In this document: positions 9,982-19,898 of the stretch, in pieces | How the letters are laid out: every line of letters starts with the position of its first letter | Position numbering within the stretch: position 1 is the first letter of the stretch | NCBI GenBank assembly: GCA_020630795.1 | Contig: JAHDIK010000001.1 | Coordinates: 147,022 to 211,021, forward strand | Direction: 5' to 3' | From: Colwellia sp. | GTDB lineage: Bacteria; Pseudomonadota; Gammaproteobacteria; Enterobacterales; Alteromonadaceae | Length of the DNA stretch: 64,000 nucleotides | Made by a program: the position numbers and the translations under genes | The notes under the pieces: generated by a model | Told to the model about the DNA's origin: nothing | Databases searched by the model: none | What the model saw: the letters and a program-made list of their open reading frames with translations, nothing else

Positions 9982-10593
9982 ATGCATTATTCCTTGGTGT
10001 TAGCGTCTCAATCACCTAGAAGACAACAACTTCTTCAGCAATTGGGTTATCAGTTTACCTGTATTCCAGCTAATATTAATGAATCAATACACGTAAATGA
10101 AAGCCCCGAAGCTTACGTGAGTCGACTGGCTATAGAGAAAGCTCAGGCGGTAAGTGCACAGCTAAACGATAAAGCCGACACTACTGTGGTGCTTGGGTCT
10201 GATACTAGCGTTGTTTATCAAAATGAAATTTTGGGGAAGCCCACGAATTTAAACGACTGCATTCGCCAGCTTACTTTTCTTTCTGGGAATACGCATGAAG
10301 TATTAACTGCTATTTCCGCTATATGTGGCTCACGAATTATCACTAAAGTTATTACAACCCGAGTAACGTTTAAAATGTTAACTCAACAAGAAATTAAAAA
10401 TTACTGGGAAACTGGCGAGCCACAAGATAAAGCTGGATCGTATGGTATTCAGGGCATTGGTGGCCAGTTTGTTTCAAATATAACGGGCAGTTATTCCGCC
10501 GTTGTAGGGCTTCCCTTGTATGAAACATCGCAGTTATTAGCGGAATTTGGTTTATTTACAGCTGTTCAGCAGCCAAGTAAGGATGTGGTATGA
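9982..10593 (+). CDS. maf: Maf/YhdE-type nucleoside triphosphate pyrophosphatase
   Basis: Cytoplasmic Maf-family enzyme that hydrolyses dTTP/UTP and modified pyrimidine triphosphates, 203 residues. Family motifs: LASQSPRRQQLL at the N-terminus, LGSDTSVV in the middle, DKAGSYGIQG toward the C-terminus. It lies between mreD and rng, as E. coli yhdE does, and its TGA overlaps the ATG of rng (ATGA). Substrate preference is inferred from orthology. Confidence 0.93.
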   Translation: MHYSLVLASQSPRRQQLLQQLGYQFTCIPANINESIHVNESPEAYVSRLAIEKAQAVSAQLNDKADTTVVLGSDTSVVYQNEILGKPTNLNDCIRQLTFLSGNTHEVLTAISAICGSRIITKVITTRVTFKMLTQQEIKNYWETGEPQDKAGSYGIQGIGGQFVSNITGSYSAVVGLPLYETSQLLAEFGLFTAVQQPSKDVV

Positions 10594-12056
10594 GTGGTGA
10601 ATTACTTGTTAACGTTACACCGAGTGAAACGAGAGTCGCGCTAATAGAAAACGGTACCCTACAGGAAGTGCATGTAGAGCGCGAAGCTAAACGAGGTATT
10701 GTTGGTAATATTTATTTAGGTAAAGTTATTCGTGTGTTACCTGGTATGCAAGCCGCTTTTGTTGATATTAATTTAGACAAAGCGGCGTTTCTTCATGCGT
10801 CAGATATCAATTCAAAATTAATCTTAAATCAAGAAGATAACGACAGCGATCAAGTTCCAGATATTCGTACGCTAGTACGCGAAGGCCAGTTGTTAATGGT
10901 GCAGGTTGTTAAAGATCCTTTAGGTACCAAAGGCGCTCGCTTAACAACTGATATCACAATCGCAGCTCGTTATTTAGTCTTGATGCCAAAAGCGGGGCGT
11001 GCGGGAATATCTCAACGGATTGAAGAAGAAAAAGAGCGTCACCGACTCAAAAATATCATTACTCCATTTTGTGATGATGAACATGGCTTTATTGTTCGCA
11101 CAGCAGCAGAAGGTGCGCTAGAGCAAGAGTTAAAACAAGATGCTGAGTTTTTACGCAGAGTGTGGTCTAAAGTAGTAGATCGCAAAAAACGTAAAGTAAC
11201 CAAAACGGCTATTTATCAAGATTTATCGCTTATTTTCCGAGTGTTACGAGACTTTGTTGGAACAGACTTAGAGCGTATTCGTATCGATTCAAAGTTAACC
11301 TTTGATCAAGTTGTCGACTTTACCAAAGAATTTGCGCCGAATTTGAATCATGGTTTGGAGTATTATCCGGGAGAGCGTCCTATTTTCGACTTATTTGACG
11401 TTGAAAATGAAATTCAGAGAGCTTTGCATCGAAGAATCGATTTAAAGTCTGGTGGGTATTTGATTATTGATCAAACCGAAGCAATGACAACGATTGATAT
11501 AAATACCGGCGCATTTGTAGGGCATCGTAACCTAGAAGAAACTATATTTAATACTAACATTGAAGCGACTCAGGCGATTGCACGTCAACTACGTTTACGT
11601 AATTTAGGCGGGATCATTATTGTTGATTTTATTGATATGAACGATAAAGACCATCAACGTCGTGTATTAACAAGCCTTGATCAAGCAATGATGAAAGATA
11701 ACGTTAAATACAGTATTAGTGGGTTTTCGGCACTTGGTCTTGTTGAAATGACACGCAAACGCACGAGAGAAAGTCTTGAGCACATTTTGTGTGGTGAATG
11801 TTCTGTGTGTGCAGGGCGTGGGCACTTAAAAACGTGTGAAAGTGTGTGTTATGAAATATTGCGCGAAATAGTTCGAGTAAATCGAGCTCATGACGCCGAT
11901 AAATTTATTGTTTATGCGTCTGCCGCAGTAAGTGAAGCTCTGGTTAATGATGAGTATCATAACTTAGCTGAGCTAGAGGTCTTTATTGGTAAAGACATTA
12001 AAATACAAACCGAACTTATGTATAATCAAGAACAGTTTGATGTAGTGATGATGTAA
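10590..12056 (+). CDS. rng: Ribonuclease G
   Basis: A 488-residue endoribonuclease of the RNase E/G family, which matures the 5' end of 16S rRNA and takes part in mRNA decay. An S1 RNA-binding domain lies at about 36-125. The DNase I-like catalytic region carries TIDINTGAFVG and IIIVDFIDM, with the two metal-binding aspartates. The zinc-link cysteines are in CGECSVCAGRG (about residues 402-412). There is no long C-terminal scaffold, so it is RNase G and not RNase E. Start overlaps the maf stop. Confidence 0.96.
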   Translation: MSGELLVNVTPSETRVALIENGTLQEVHVEREAKRGIVGNIYLGKVIRVLPGMQAAFVDINLDKAAFLHASDINSKLILNQEDNDSDQVPDIRTLVREGQLLMVQVVKDPLGTKGARLTTDITIAARYLVLMPKAGRAGISQRIEEEKERHRLKNIITPFCDDEHGFIVRTAAEGALEQELKQDAEFLRRVWSKVVDRKKRKVTKTAIYQDLSLIFRVLRDFVGTDLERIRIDSKLTFDQVVDFTKEFAPNLNHGLEYYPGERPIFDLFDVENEIQRALHRRIDLKSGGYLIIDQTEAMTTIDINTGAFVGHRNLEETIFNTNIEATQAIARQLRLRNLGGIIIVDFIDMNDKDHQRRVLTSLDQAMMKDNVKYSISGFSALGLVEMTRKRTRESLEHILCGECSVCAGRGHLKTCESVCYEILREIVRVNRAHDADKFIVYASAAVSEALVNDEYHNLAELEVFIGKDIKIQTELMYNQEQFDVVMM

Positions 12057-12057
12057 C

Positions 12058-12090
12058 ACGTTTAAAACATGCTAAATAAGACTTAAACGT
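12058..12090 (+). repeat. Inverted repeat after rng
   Basis: ACGTTTAA (12058-12065) and its complement TTAAACGT (12083-12090) flank a 17-base loop, two bases after the rng stop. There is no T tract. Possibly an mRNA 3' structure; weak. Confidence 0.35.
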
Positions 12091-12180
12091 TAAGGTAGAG
12101 TAAAGCGCTTTTAAATGAATCCACCGGGTCGTGTAAATATATAGACCTACGTGACGTTGTTAATTGGATGGTGCAGTAAA

Positions 12181-15100
12181 GTGAGTACGTCTCGAGTAAT
12201 TAACCGTTGGTTAAACAGAGTTTATAAAAGTATTGCCATTTTGTTGGTGCTTTTTGCTGTGTTAATTAGTGGTTTACGCTTATTTTTACCTTACGCACAT
12301 CATTACAAGCAAGACGTACAGAATTTTATTAACCATTCAAATAACAGTAAAATTGTTATTGGCGAGTTATCAATGGGGTGGGAAAAGCTAGGACCCACGT
12401 TAATTGTTAAAAATGTTTCCTTGCTAGAAACCAAATCAACCGACGTGTTTATTGATCAAATAGATGTGCACGTCGATTTTTGGCAAAGTCTCTTAAAAGC
12501 GCGGTTAATTACGCAAGAGGTAACCCTTGAAGGGGTTGAAGTACTTGTTAAAAACACCAGCTTGTCATCAAACCTTGATGAAAGTGAACAAAACCTAACA
12601 GAACGTATTACTAACATATTTCTTGATCGTATCAGCCGATTTACGCTATTAAACAGTCAAGTTGTTTTTCAAACGGATCACATTGAAAAAACCTTATTAA
12701 TTAGCCAGCTAAATTGGTTAAACGTGGGAGAAAGGCACAGAGCAAAAGGGTACGTTATTGTTGATGGTTTAACGTCTAACAACGTAAAAGTTCTATTAGA
12801 CGTAACGGGTGATGAGTTATCAGACTTTGATGGCCAATTATATCTTCAAGCGAATCAATTAAATATTACCCCATGGCTCGACACCGTTTTGGCCATAGAC
12901 AATGAAGATACGCACTCTTCTATTAATTTTGATGGCTGGTTAACCATCAAGAAAGATCTTCCTCTGCAACTACAAATAGCATTAGGAAATAATGAAATTA
13001 GCTGGAAGCACAATGGTGAAAGTCAGTTTTTCAGTGTAAACCACGGGCAAGTTATCGCGCAAAGCTCTAGAGAGTTCGAGCAACTATCGGTTTTCACTAG
13101 CCCATTGTCTTTTGTTACTAATCATAATGTTTGGAATCCTGCATTCTTTCAACTGAATCAATCTCACGGCGCACTTCATGCGTTTATGAGTAATGTCGAT
13201 ATTGGTGGGATGACCGACGTTTTACCATTATTTTCATCTGATCCAGCATTAACTCAATTAATTGAGTCGATAAATCCTCGCGGGGAAATTACCCATATAC
13301 ATGCAGAAATCACGAATAAAACACCTCGTTATTATGCTCAAATAGAAAATGTAAGTACCCATGAACATAACGGTATACCTGGGTTAAAAAACGTAACTGG
13401 TGATATCGCGTATTTGCAAAATAGAATTAATGTTAATCTTAATGCGACTGCAGGCGAATTGGATTTTGCAGAGCATTTTATAAAGCCCATTCCATACCAT
13501 CAATTAAGCGCCAATATAGATATAAATGTTGATGAAAACTCATGGCGTGTATCAAGCAATAACATAAGTATGGACTCCGATGAACTATCTCTTTCTTCGG
13601 AGATATCAGTGTCTAAAACTGACGATATGCCGACAGAAATGTCGCTGTTAACACGTATCAAAAACGTAGATGCAAAATATGCTAATCATTATTACCCTCA
13701 TTTATTGATGGGAGATAGCCTCGTTGATTATTTAAATAACGCCATTGTTGAAGGGCAGGTTAAGCAAGCTCAGGTACTCTTTAACGGCCCTTTGAATAAA
13801 TTTCCCTTTCATCAAAATGAAGGTATTTTTAGTGTAAATGCTGAGTTAAGTAACAGCGTATTTAAATTTGATGAATCGTGGCCTGCTATTAAAGCTTTTG
13901 AAGCCAATTTAAATTTTACTAACAATAGTATGTTAATTACTGGCCGAAGTGGCTTCCTAGAAGGTGTTAAAGTAAAAGGCGTTACTGCTGAAATTAAAGA
14001 TTTATTGGATGAGCGAGTTTTACAGGTTAACGCAAAGTTCAATAAAACCTCTCCGCACCTTGTTACAAAATTAATGAACAATAGTCCGCTTGTGGATACC
14101 GTAGGTAGCACCTTAAACCAAATAAAGGTAAGTAAGCCTATTTCAGGAGATTTTGCATTAACATTACCGCTAACGGATACCGATAAAGCGATTGCAAAAG
14201 GTAATGTTCATTTCAGTAATAACAATGTTGAGCTGCAAACACCTAATATGCAGTTTAACAATGTGTATGGAAAGCTCACTTACAATAATCAAAAAATTAC
14301 TACCAACAACGTAAAATTGAACTGGCGTGGAATGCCTTTAACGTTAAGTGTGTTAGCCGATGACAAAGAACTGTTTTACGATACCGATATTAACATTTCA
14401 GCTTTTTGGAATTACGACCAGTGGAGTAGCCAGTTACCTATAGAATTAAGAGGGTATGCTTCGGGTGAATTAGGCTGGAGTGGATTGTTATCACTGAATA
14501 TGTTTCACGACGGAGAGTTTGCGTACGACCTCGATATTGAATCTGATATGGGTAAAGTGGCACTCGATTTACCATCGCCTTATAACAAGCCGGTTGATAT
14601 GCTAAAAAGTGCGATAGCTAAAGTTAGTGGTGAGAAAAATAAAACAATTATTAATGCGTCAATTGGAGATGACCTTAAGTTTTTTGGTGAGTTAAACCAT
14701 CAAAGCGTGCATTTTGATAAAGCGCATTTAATGCTTGGTAATGACGACGTTTTACTCCCAACATCTGGCTTTCATATTACAACCAAGTTAGACCATGCCA
14801 AAATCGGAGAGTGGCAACCGCTTATTAGTAGTATTTTTAGTGCTATTGAAGAGGATGAACTTGGAGAATCTGACGTAGAATTCGCTAGTAAGGCTGGTGA
14901 AAATTCGAGTTCACCGAGTATTATCAGTGCTCCAGCTAGGGTGAGGGGAGACGTAAGAAACTTATCTTATGGCGATTATAATTTTTCTGATGTGTACTTT
15001 GATTTATCTTCCACCGAACAAGCCTTATTGTTAGATGTAAATGCCAAAGAATTGCGAAGCCAAGCCGTATTTTATAAAGATTGGCTAGAGCAGGGCATAG

Positions 15101-16179
15101 ATATTAAAGCTGATTTTGTTAATTTAACGAAAGCTACAGTCGTTAAGCCTATGGGGGAAAGTGCAGACCAACAAACGTTTAACGAAGATGAATCTGTTGG
15201 TGCGATAGAGAATAATGATAGCCATGAGGTTTATGCTAAATTACCGCCAATCAGAGGAATTTGTACACGTTGTGTTATTGATGATGTTGACTTAGGGCAG
15301 GTTGAATTTGAAATTAGTAGGAATGAACAAAACGAAATAGAGCTTAATAAATTTGTTGCTTCTAGAGATAAGTCGGTTATCAATCTTCAAGGTATTTGGA
15401 GCTTAGCTAACGGCCAAAACGTGACTCGTATTTTTGGTGATCTTGATATTGATGACTTAGAAAAAGAAACAGAAAAACTGGGTTACGAGCCAACAATTAA
15501 AGATAGCGGATTAAAAAGTGATTTTGCTTTTGATTGGCTGGGGAGCCCGCACGACTTTTCGGTGGCAGGTTTGAACGGTGTATTTAATGCAGAACTTGAT
15601 GATGGATACTTAGCAGAGGTGCCTGATCAAGCCCGTGTATTTTCAGTGTTAAGTTTACAGTCTTTAGTGCGTAAGTTGAGTTTTGACTTTCGGGATATTT
15701 TTAGTGATGGCATGTTCTACAGTGAAATTACCGGAGATTTCAAATTGAAGAATGGCATTATGTATACCGACAATATGTTCTTAAAAGGCGCCGCAGGAGA
15801 CCTAGAAGTTAAAGGTAATACTGATTTAGGGAAAGAACTGCTTGATATAAGAATGTCTTATAAACCAAACGTTACGTCTAGCTTGCCAGCCTTAGCATGG
15901 ATAGCGACACTTAACCCTGTTACGTTCTTAGCCGGTATTGCCCTTGAAGAAGTGATTACCTCGCAAGTGTATTACGAAATGAATTTTGAATTAACCGGAA
16001 GTATGTCTCAGCCTATTTTTAAAGACGTTAATCGAAAAACACGAAATATTAGTGTTGGTAAAACAACGCCTCCTAAAGTTGTTGACGAAATTACAACGCC
16101 AAACCTTGATACTCAGCCTAATAAGAGTGAAACGAAAAAATTGGATTTACAGTTAGATAAGTTGAAAGTTGATGGTTAG
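12181..16179 (+). CDS. yhdP: YhdP-family AsmA-like phospholipid transport protein
   Basis: A very large envelope protein (about 1332 residues) of the AsmA/YhdP family, believed to carry phospholipid across the periplasm to the outer membrane together with TamB and YdbH. One N-terminal TM helix (AILLVLFAVLISGLRLFLP), then repetitive beta-rich sequence forming the hydrophobic groove, ending in the conserved LSFDFRDIFSDGMFY and NPVTFLAGIALEEV region. The GTG at 12181 is preceded by GGATGG with 9-base spacing; a GTG at 12151 would add ten residues. Follows rng and precedes nit-tldD, as in other gammaproteobacteria. A C-terminal proline/lysine-rich tail is poorly conserved. Confidence 0.9.
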   Translation: MSTSRVINRWLNRVYKSIAILLVLFAVLISGLRLFLPYAHHYKQDVQNFINHSNNSKIVIGELSMGWEKLGPTLIVKNVSLLETKSTDVFIDQIDVHVDFWQSLLKARLITQEVTLEGVEVLVKNTSLSSNLDESEQNLTERITNIFLDRISRFTLLNSQVVFQTDHIEKTLLISQLNWLNVGERHRAKGYVIVDGLTSNNVKVLLDVTGDELSDFDGQLYLQANQLNITPWLDTVLAIDNEDTHSSINFDGWLTIKKDLPLQLQIALGNNEISWKHNGESQFFSVNHGQVIAQSSREFEQLSVFTSPLSFVTNHNVWNPAFFQLNQSHGALHAFMSNVDIGGMTDVLPLFSSDPALTQLIESINPRGEITHIHAEITNKTPRYYAQIENVSTHEHNGIPGLKNVTGDIAYLQNRINVNLNATAGELDFAEHFIKPIPYHQLSANIDINVDENSWRVSSNNISMDSDELSLSSEISVSKTDDMPTEMSLLTRIKNVDAKYANHYYPHLLMGDSLVDYLNNAIVEGQVKQAQVLFNGPLNKFPFHQNEGIFSVNAELSNSVFKFDESWPAIKAFEANLNFTNNSMLITGRSGFLEGVKVKGVTAEIKDLLDERVLQVNAKFNKTSPHLVTKLMNNSPLVDTVGSTLNQIKVSKPISGDFALTLPLTDTDKAIAKGNVHFSNNNVELQTPNMQFNNVYGKLTYNNQKITTNNVKLNWRGMPLTLSVLADDKELFYDTDINISAFWNYDQWSSQLPIELRGYASGELGWSGLLSLNMFHDGEFAYDLDIESDMGKVALDLPSPYNKPVDMLKSAIAKVSGEKNKTIINASIGDDLKFFGELNHQSVHFDKAHLMLGNDDVLLPTSGFHITTKLDHAKIGEWQPLISSIFSAIEEDELGESDVEFASKAGENSSSPSIISAPARVRGDVRNLSYGDYNFSDVYFDLSSTEQALLLDVNAKELRSQAVFYKDWLEQGIDIKADFVNLTKATVVKPMGESADQQTFNEDESVGAIENNDSHEVYAKLPPIRGICTRCVIDDVDLGQVEFEISRNEQNEIELNKFVASRDKSVINLQGIWSLANGQNVTRIFGDLDIDDLEKETEKLGYEPTIKDSGLKSDFAFDWLGSPHDFSVAGLNGVFNAELDDGYLAEVPDQARVFSVLSLQSLVRKLSFDFRDIFSDGMFYSEITGDFKLKNGIMYTDNMFLKGAAGDLEVKGNTDLGKELLDIRMSYKPNVTSSLPALAWIATLNPVTFLAGIALEEVITSQVYYEMNFELTGSMSQPIFKDVNRKTRNISVGKTTPPKVVDEITTPNLDTQPNKSETKKLDLQLDKLKVDG

Positions 16180-17008
16180 TTTATCTGCAATTCAATTATG
16201 TTCAGTACCCAATGTACAACAAAACTTAGACACTATTGAACGTTTGTTAAGTCTAGAAGAAATCTCGAATGAACATATTGTTGTTTTGCCAGAGTGTTGT
16301 TTGTATTTTGGTGGTTCAGACAAAGATCAATTACAGCTCGCGCGCGAAAATCAGAAAACGCGTTTTTTACAACGACATTTGGCGGCGCTGGCTAAAAAGT
16401 TTGGCGTATATTTAGTGGCGGGAAGTATCCCGTTTCATACTGATAACGATAATAAGTTCACTAATCGTTGTTTTGTGTTTTCACCGATGGGCGATACTCT
16501 TGGGGAATACGACAAAATTCACTTGTTTGACGCAGCTGTGGATGACGGTGAAAAATCTTACCTAGAGTCTAAATACACACAAGCTGGTAATTCGGTGAGC
16601 GTAGTCGAAACAGAAAGTGCTAAAATTGGCTTAACGGTCTGTTATGATTTACGTTTTCCCGAGCTTTATCGGCAATTAAGAAACAAAAGTGCAGGCATAA
16701 TTACTGTACCAAGTGCTTTTACGCATAAAACTGGAAAAGCTCATTGGCAAGCTTTGTTACAGGCTAGGGCGATTGAAAATCAAGTATATGTTGTTGCTGC
16801 TGGGCAACAAGGTGTACACGCAAATAGTAGAGAAACATGGGGACATAGTATGATTATTTCTCCGTGGGGTGAGATTCTTGCTTGCCAACCTGAAGGTGAA
16901 GGCATTGTAACTTCGCATTACTCACAAGAAACGCTAACAAGCATAAGAAAAGCGATGCCTGTTGTAGAACATAATAAATTTGAATCAAAGTTGAACACAT
17001 ATGAATAA
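16172..17008 (+). CDS. Nit-type carbon-nitrogen hydrolase (probable deaminated-glutathione amidase)
   Basis: A 278-residue nitrilase-superfamily amidase. The Glu-Lys-Cys triad is visible: Glu in [11 protein letters not shown], Lys in EYDKIHLFD, Cys in [14 protein letters not shown]. The Nit1 subfamily repairs deaminated glutathione, and this gene has the same place between yhdP and tldD in many relatives. The ATG at 16172 is preferred over an adjacent TTG at 16169; it overlaps the end of yhdP. The 3' end overlaps tldD by 8 bases, which implies translational coupling. Confidence 0.88.
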   Translation: MVSLSAIQLCSVPNVQQNLDTIERLLSLEEISNEHIVVLPECCLYFGGSDKDQLQLARENQKTRFLQRHLAALAKKFGVYLVAGSIPFHTDNDNKFTNRCFVFSPMGDTLGEYDKIHLFDAAVDDGEKSYLESKYTQAGNSVSVVETESAKIGLTVCYDLRFPELYRQLRNKSAGIITVPSAFTHKTGKAHWQALLQARAIENQVYVVAAGQQGVHANSRETWGHSMIISPWGEILACQPEGEGIVTSHYSQETLTSIRKAMPVVEHNKFESKLNTYE

Positions 17009-18440
17009 TATTGAGCGTGAGCTCTTGGCGGATAGCCAATTAGATAAAGACTTTTTAAATAAAACGTTAAACAGTATGGTTCAACGTCAAGTCGATTTTG
17101 CGGATTTATATTTTCAGTCTAGTAGCCATGAATCGTGGATGCTAGAAGACGGTATTGTAAAAGAAGGATCTTACAATATTGAAAGAGGTGTAGGTGTAAG
17201 AGCTATTTCAGGAGAAAAAACCGGTTTTGCATACTCTGATGACATTTCTCCTGAAGCGTTAAAAAAAGCAGTTAATGCAGCTAAAGGTATTACTAAAGCT
17301 GAACAAAGTGGAACAGTTAAAGCTTTTTCTCGCCAAACTCAACCAGAAATTTATCAAGGGGTTGATCCTTTAGGTAGTTTGAGTCAAGAGCAAAAAATAA
17401 CGTTGTTACACGAAGTTGAAGCACATGCTCGTTCAATCGATAAACGCGTTAAACAAGTGATTGTTAGTCTTTCTGGCGTGTACGAAAAGATACTTGTCGC
17501 GGCAACTGACGGAACATTTGCAACCGATATTCGTCCGTTAACACGTTTGAATTGTTCTGTGCTCGTAGAAGAAAATGGTAAGCGAGAACGTGCTAGCTCA
17601 GGTGGTGGTGCGCGCACTGATTACAGTTACTTTTTTGAAGTTGAAGGTAAACAGGCTCGGTATCTTAACTTTGCCGAAGAAGCTGTTCGACAAGCGTTAG
17701 TTAATTTAGTGGCTATTGAGTCTCCTGCAGGTACGTTACCTGTTGTGTTAGGTGCGGGTTGGCCGGGTGTTTTACTGCATGAAGCGGTAGGGCATGGGCT
17801 TGAAGGTGATTTCAACAGAAAAGGTTCGTCAGCTTTTTCTGGTAAAGTAGGTCAGCAAGTAGCGTCTGAGCTATGTACTATTGTAGATGATGGCACAATG
17901 GCTAATCGTCGTGGTTCAATCAATATTGATGATGAAGGTACTCCAGGCCAATACAATGTTTTGATTGAAAAAGGTATTTTACAAGGTTATATGCAAGACA
18001 AGCATAATGCTTCACTTATGGGAGTTAACCCTACAGGTAATGGTCGTAGAGAGTCTTACGCACATTTACCTATGCCAAGAATGACCAACACATACATGCT
18101 AGCTGGCGAGCATGACCCTAAAGATATTATCAAGTCTGTGAAAAAAGGTATTTACGCCCCACACTTTGCAGGTGGTCAAGTAGATATTACGTCAGGAAAG
18201 TTTGTATTCACTAGCTCAGAAGCTTATTTGATTGAAAATGGTGAAATTACATCACCTGTAAAAGGTGCTACGTTAATTGGTAGTGGCCCAGAAGCAATGA
18301 AAAAAGTGAGTATGGTTGGTAATGACTTAGAAATTGACGCTGGTGTTGGTGTATGTGGTAAAGATGGTCAAAGTTTACCTGTAGGTGTTGGTCAGCCGAC
18401 TCTGAAAGTAGATGAAATGACAATTGGTGGAACCCAATAA
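17001..18440 (+). CDS. tldD: Metalloprotease TldD
   Basis: A 479-residue cytoplasmic U62-family metalloprotease subunit. With TldE/PmbA it forms a heterodimer that degrades unfolded peptides and matures some modified peptides. The zinc-binding HExxxH is seen as [11 protein letters not shown] near residue 260, followed by conserved [13 protein letters not shown] and [13 protein letters not shown]. pmbA is not in the window. Expressed from the end of the yhdP-nit operon, and followed by a strong bidirectional terminator. Confidence 0.95.
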   Translation: MNNIERELLADSQLDKDFLNKTLNSMVQRQVDFADLYFQSSSHESWMLEDGIVKEGSYNIERGVGVRAISGEKTGFAYSDDISPEALKKAVNAAKGITKAEQSGTVKAFSRQTQPEIYQGVDPLGSLSQEQKITLLHEVEAHARSIDKRVKQVIVSLSGVYEKILVAATDGTFATDIRPLTRLNCSVLVEENGKRERASSGGGARTDYSYFFEVEGKQARYLNFAEEAVRQALVNLVAIESPAGTLPVVLGAGWPGVLLHEAVGHGLEGDFNRKGSSAFSGKVGQQVASELCTIVDDGTMANRRGSINIDDEGTPGQYNVLIEKGILQGYMQDKHNASLMGVNPTGNGRRESYAHLPMPRMTNTYMLAGEHDPKDIIKSVKKGIYAPHFAGGQVDITSGKFVFTSSEAYLIENGEITSPVKGATLIGSGPEAMKKVSMVGNDLEIDAGVGVCGKDGQSLPVGVGQPTLKVDEMTIGGTQ

Positions 18441-18465
18441 CAACACCCCCAGTAAGTAACAAACT

Positions 18466-18525
18466 CATACAATCACACATATAAAAAGGCGCAATTAGCG
18501 CCTTTTCTATATGTGTGATTGTATG
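18466..18525. terminator. Long bidirectional terminator between tldD and cvfB
   Basis: A 60-base near-perfect palindrome. A 17-bp perfect outer stem (CATACAATCACACATAT at 18466-18482 against 18509-18525) continues into AAAAAGGCGC / GCGCCTTTT with loop AATTA. A-tracts and T-tracts flank the inner GC stem on both sides, so the inner hairpin can stop transcription from both tldD and the convergent cvfB gene. The outer extension is unusually long. Confidence 0.85.
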
Positions 18526-18561
18526 TGATTATGTATTTGCTATCTTGTTGTTTCAGTAGGA

Positions 18562-19395
18562 CTATTTTTTTAGTGAAATACCTTCAGGGGTAATAACAAC
18601 CTTTCCTTTTTTCAACAAATTACCTACCGTTGCTTTAAATGTTTTTTTACTTACACCTAACGTACTTTTAATGAGCTCTGGAGAGCTTTTATCATGTAAC
18701 GGGCTAACACCATTGTTTTCGGCAATGTATTCCAACAGTTTATCGCTGAAGTCTTTAACTTTACCTTCACCAGGTCTAGATAAACTTAAATCTATTCTTT
18801 CGTCAGCGCGCACTTGTTTAATATATCCAGTGATTTTTTTCCCAATACGTAGTGGTTGAAAAATTTCATTGTCGTACAGTAAACCCCAGTGAAGATTGTT
18901 AATGATCGCTTTAAAGCCTAAATCAGTTTTTCCGCCAATAATTAACTCTACTTTGTCCCATTTTTGGTAGTCTGCAGGCCAAATATCAATGAATTTGTCG
19001 AGCTTACTAGAAGAAACAATACGCTCGGTACGTAAATCAACATATATACGTACAAGGTAATATTTTCCAACTTCCATTTTCGTATGTTGTTCGTTGTAAG
19101 GAACCAATAAATCTTTCGGTAATCCCCAATCTAAAAATGCGCCCATTTTATTAACTTGTACTACCTTTAATGATACGAATTCGTCAACTTGGCCTTTTGG
19201 TGTTTCTGTTGTGGCAACTACTCTGTCTGCAGAGTCTTTATATAAAAATACTGTAACGGTTGAACCTACTGTGCAGCTTTCTGGTTGAAACTTAGATGGC
19301 AATAGTACTTCGCCGAAATCTCCTGCGTCGAGATATGCGCCATTATCATTCATTGCAATGACAGAAAGTGTGTTGAATTTGCCTAAATCAGCCAT
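18562..19395 (-). CDS. CvfB/YitL-family S1-like RNA-binding protein
   Basis: A 277-residue protein of the conserved virulence factor B family. Consecutive S1-like OB folds are seen (about 1-65, 70-130, 145-215; for example LDAGDFGEVLLP, AFLDWGLPKDLLVPY, WGLLYDNEIFQPL), followed by a winged-helix domain (about 220-277) containing TLGVSKKTFKATVGNLLKKGKV. The family binds RNA; a specific role in this organism is unknown. Convergent with tldD and divergent from the RND operon across a 500-base gap. Confidence 0.88.
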   Translation of the reverse strand: MADLGKFNTLSVIAMNDNGAYLDAGDFGEVLLPSKFQPESCTVGSTVTVFLYKDSADRVVATTETPKGQVDEFVSLKVVQVNKMGAFLDWGLPKDLLVPYNEQHTKMEVGKYYLVRIYVDLRTERIVSSSKLDKFIDIWPADYQKWDKVELIIGGKTDLGFKAIINNLHWGLLYDNEIFQPLRIGKKITGYIKQVRADERIDLSLSRPGEGKVKDFSDKLLEYIAENNGVSPLHDKSSPELIKSTLGVSKKTFKATVGNLLKKGKVVITPEGISLKK

Positions 19396-19898
19396 GTTAA
19401 TTCGCCGTGTTCATATATTACTAATAGAGTAATTAATATTGAGTTGAGCCTATTTCGGCCGTATTAATTACTTGGGTACGCTAATGATACACGATAGAGG
19501 CATTTTCTGGGAGTATTGCTGAATAGTTTATACAGCAAGGGGGTGATTAGCATTGATATGGTAGACAACGCTAACGGAGTATTTCACGTAAATTTTACGA
19601 TGAAAAAATAAAGAAAATTTAGTTAAAAAATTAACTTGTTAGTCTAATTAACTAATTGTGTTGTGACGTGCGTAGAGCAATATAGATTATCTAATAGGAT
19701 TGTTTAAATGTTTATTACTTTAAGTTGTTGAAAATTAATTAATATATTTTGATATTTAACAATATGTGTATTGAGATATATTTTAGGCGCATTTCTTGTA
19801 ACAAGCATTTACAACTTAATTAATTTTTACGCAAAAAAATTAGTTACTATAACCACAATTAAAAAATTGTTATTTATCCCTGTGTTGAGGAATAACCT
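19396..19898. other. Divergent AT-rich intergenic region, cvfB / RND operon
   Basis: About 500 bases without a credible gene. It should hold the promoters of cvfB (leftward) and the RND operon (rightward). Structures seen: ATTACT-AATAG-AGTAAT just upstream of cvfB; a perfect TTAGTTAA (19619-19626) / TTAACTAA (19648-19655) inverted repeat; and the palindrome CTTGT-A-ACAAG (19795-19805), about 95 bases upstream of the RND start. Any of these could be a repressor operator, but no local TetR/MarR-type gene accompanies them. GAGGAATAACCT before 19899 is the ribosome-binding site of the fusion-protein gene. Confidence 0.5.
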
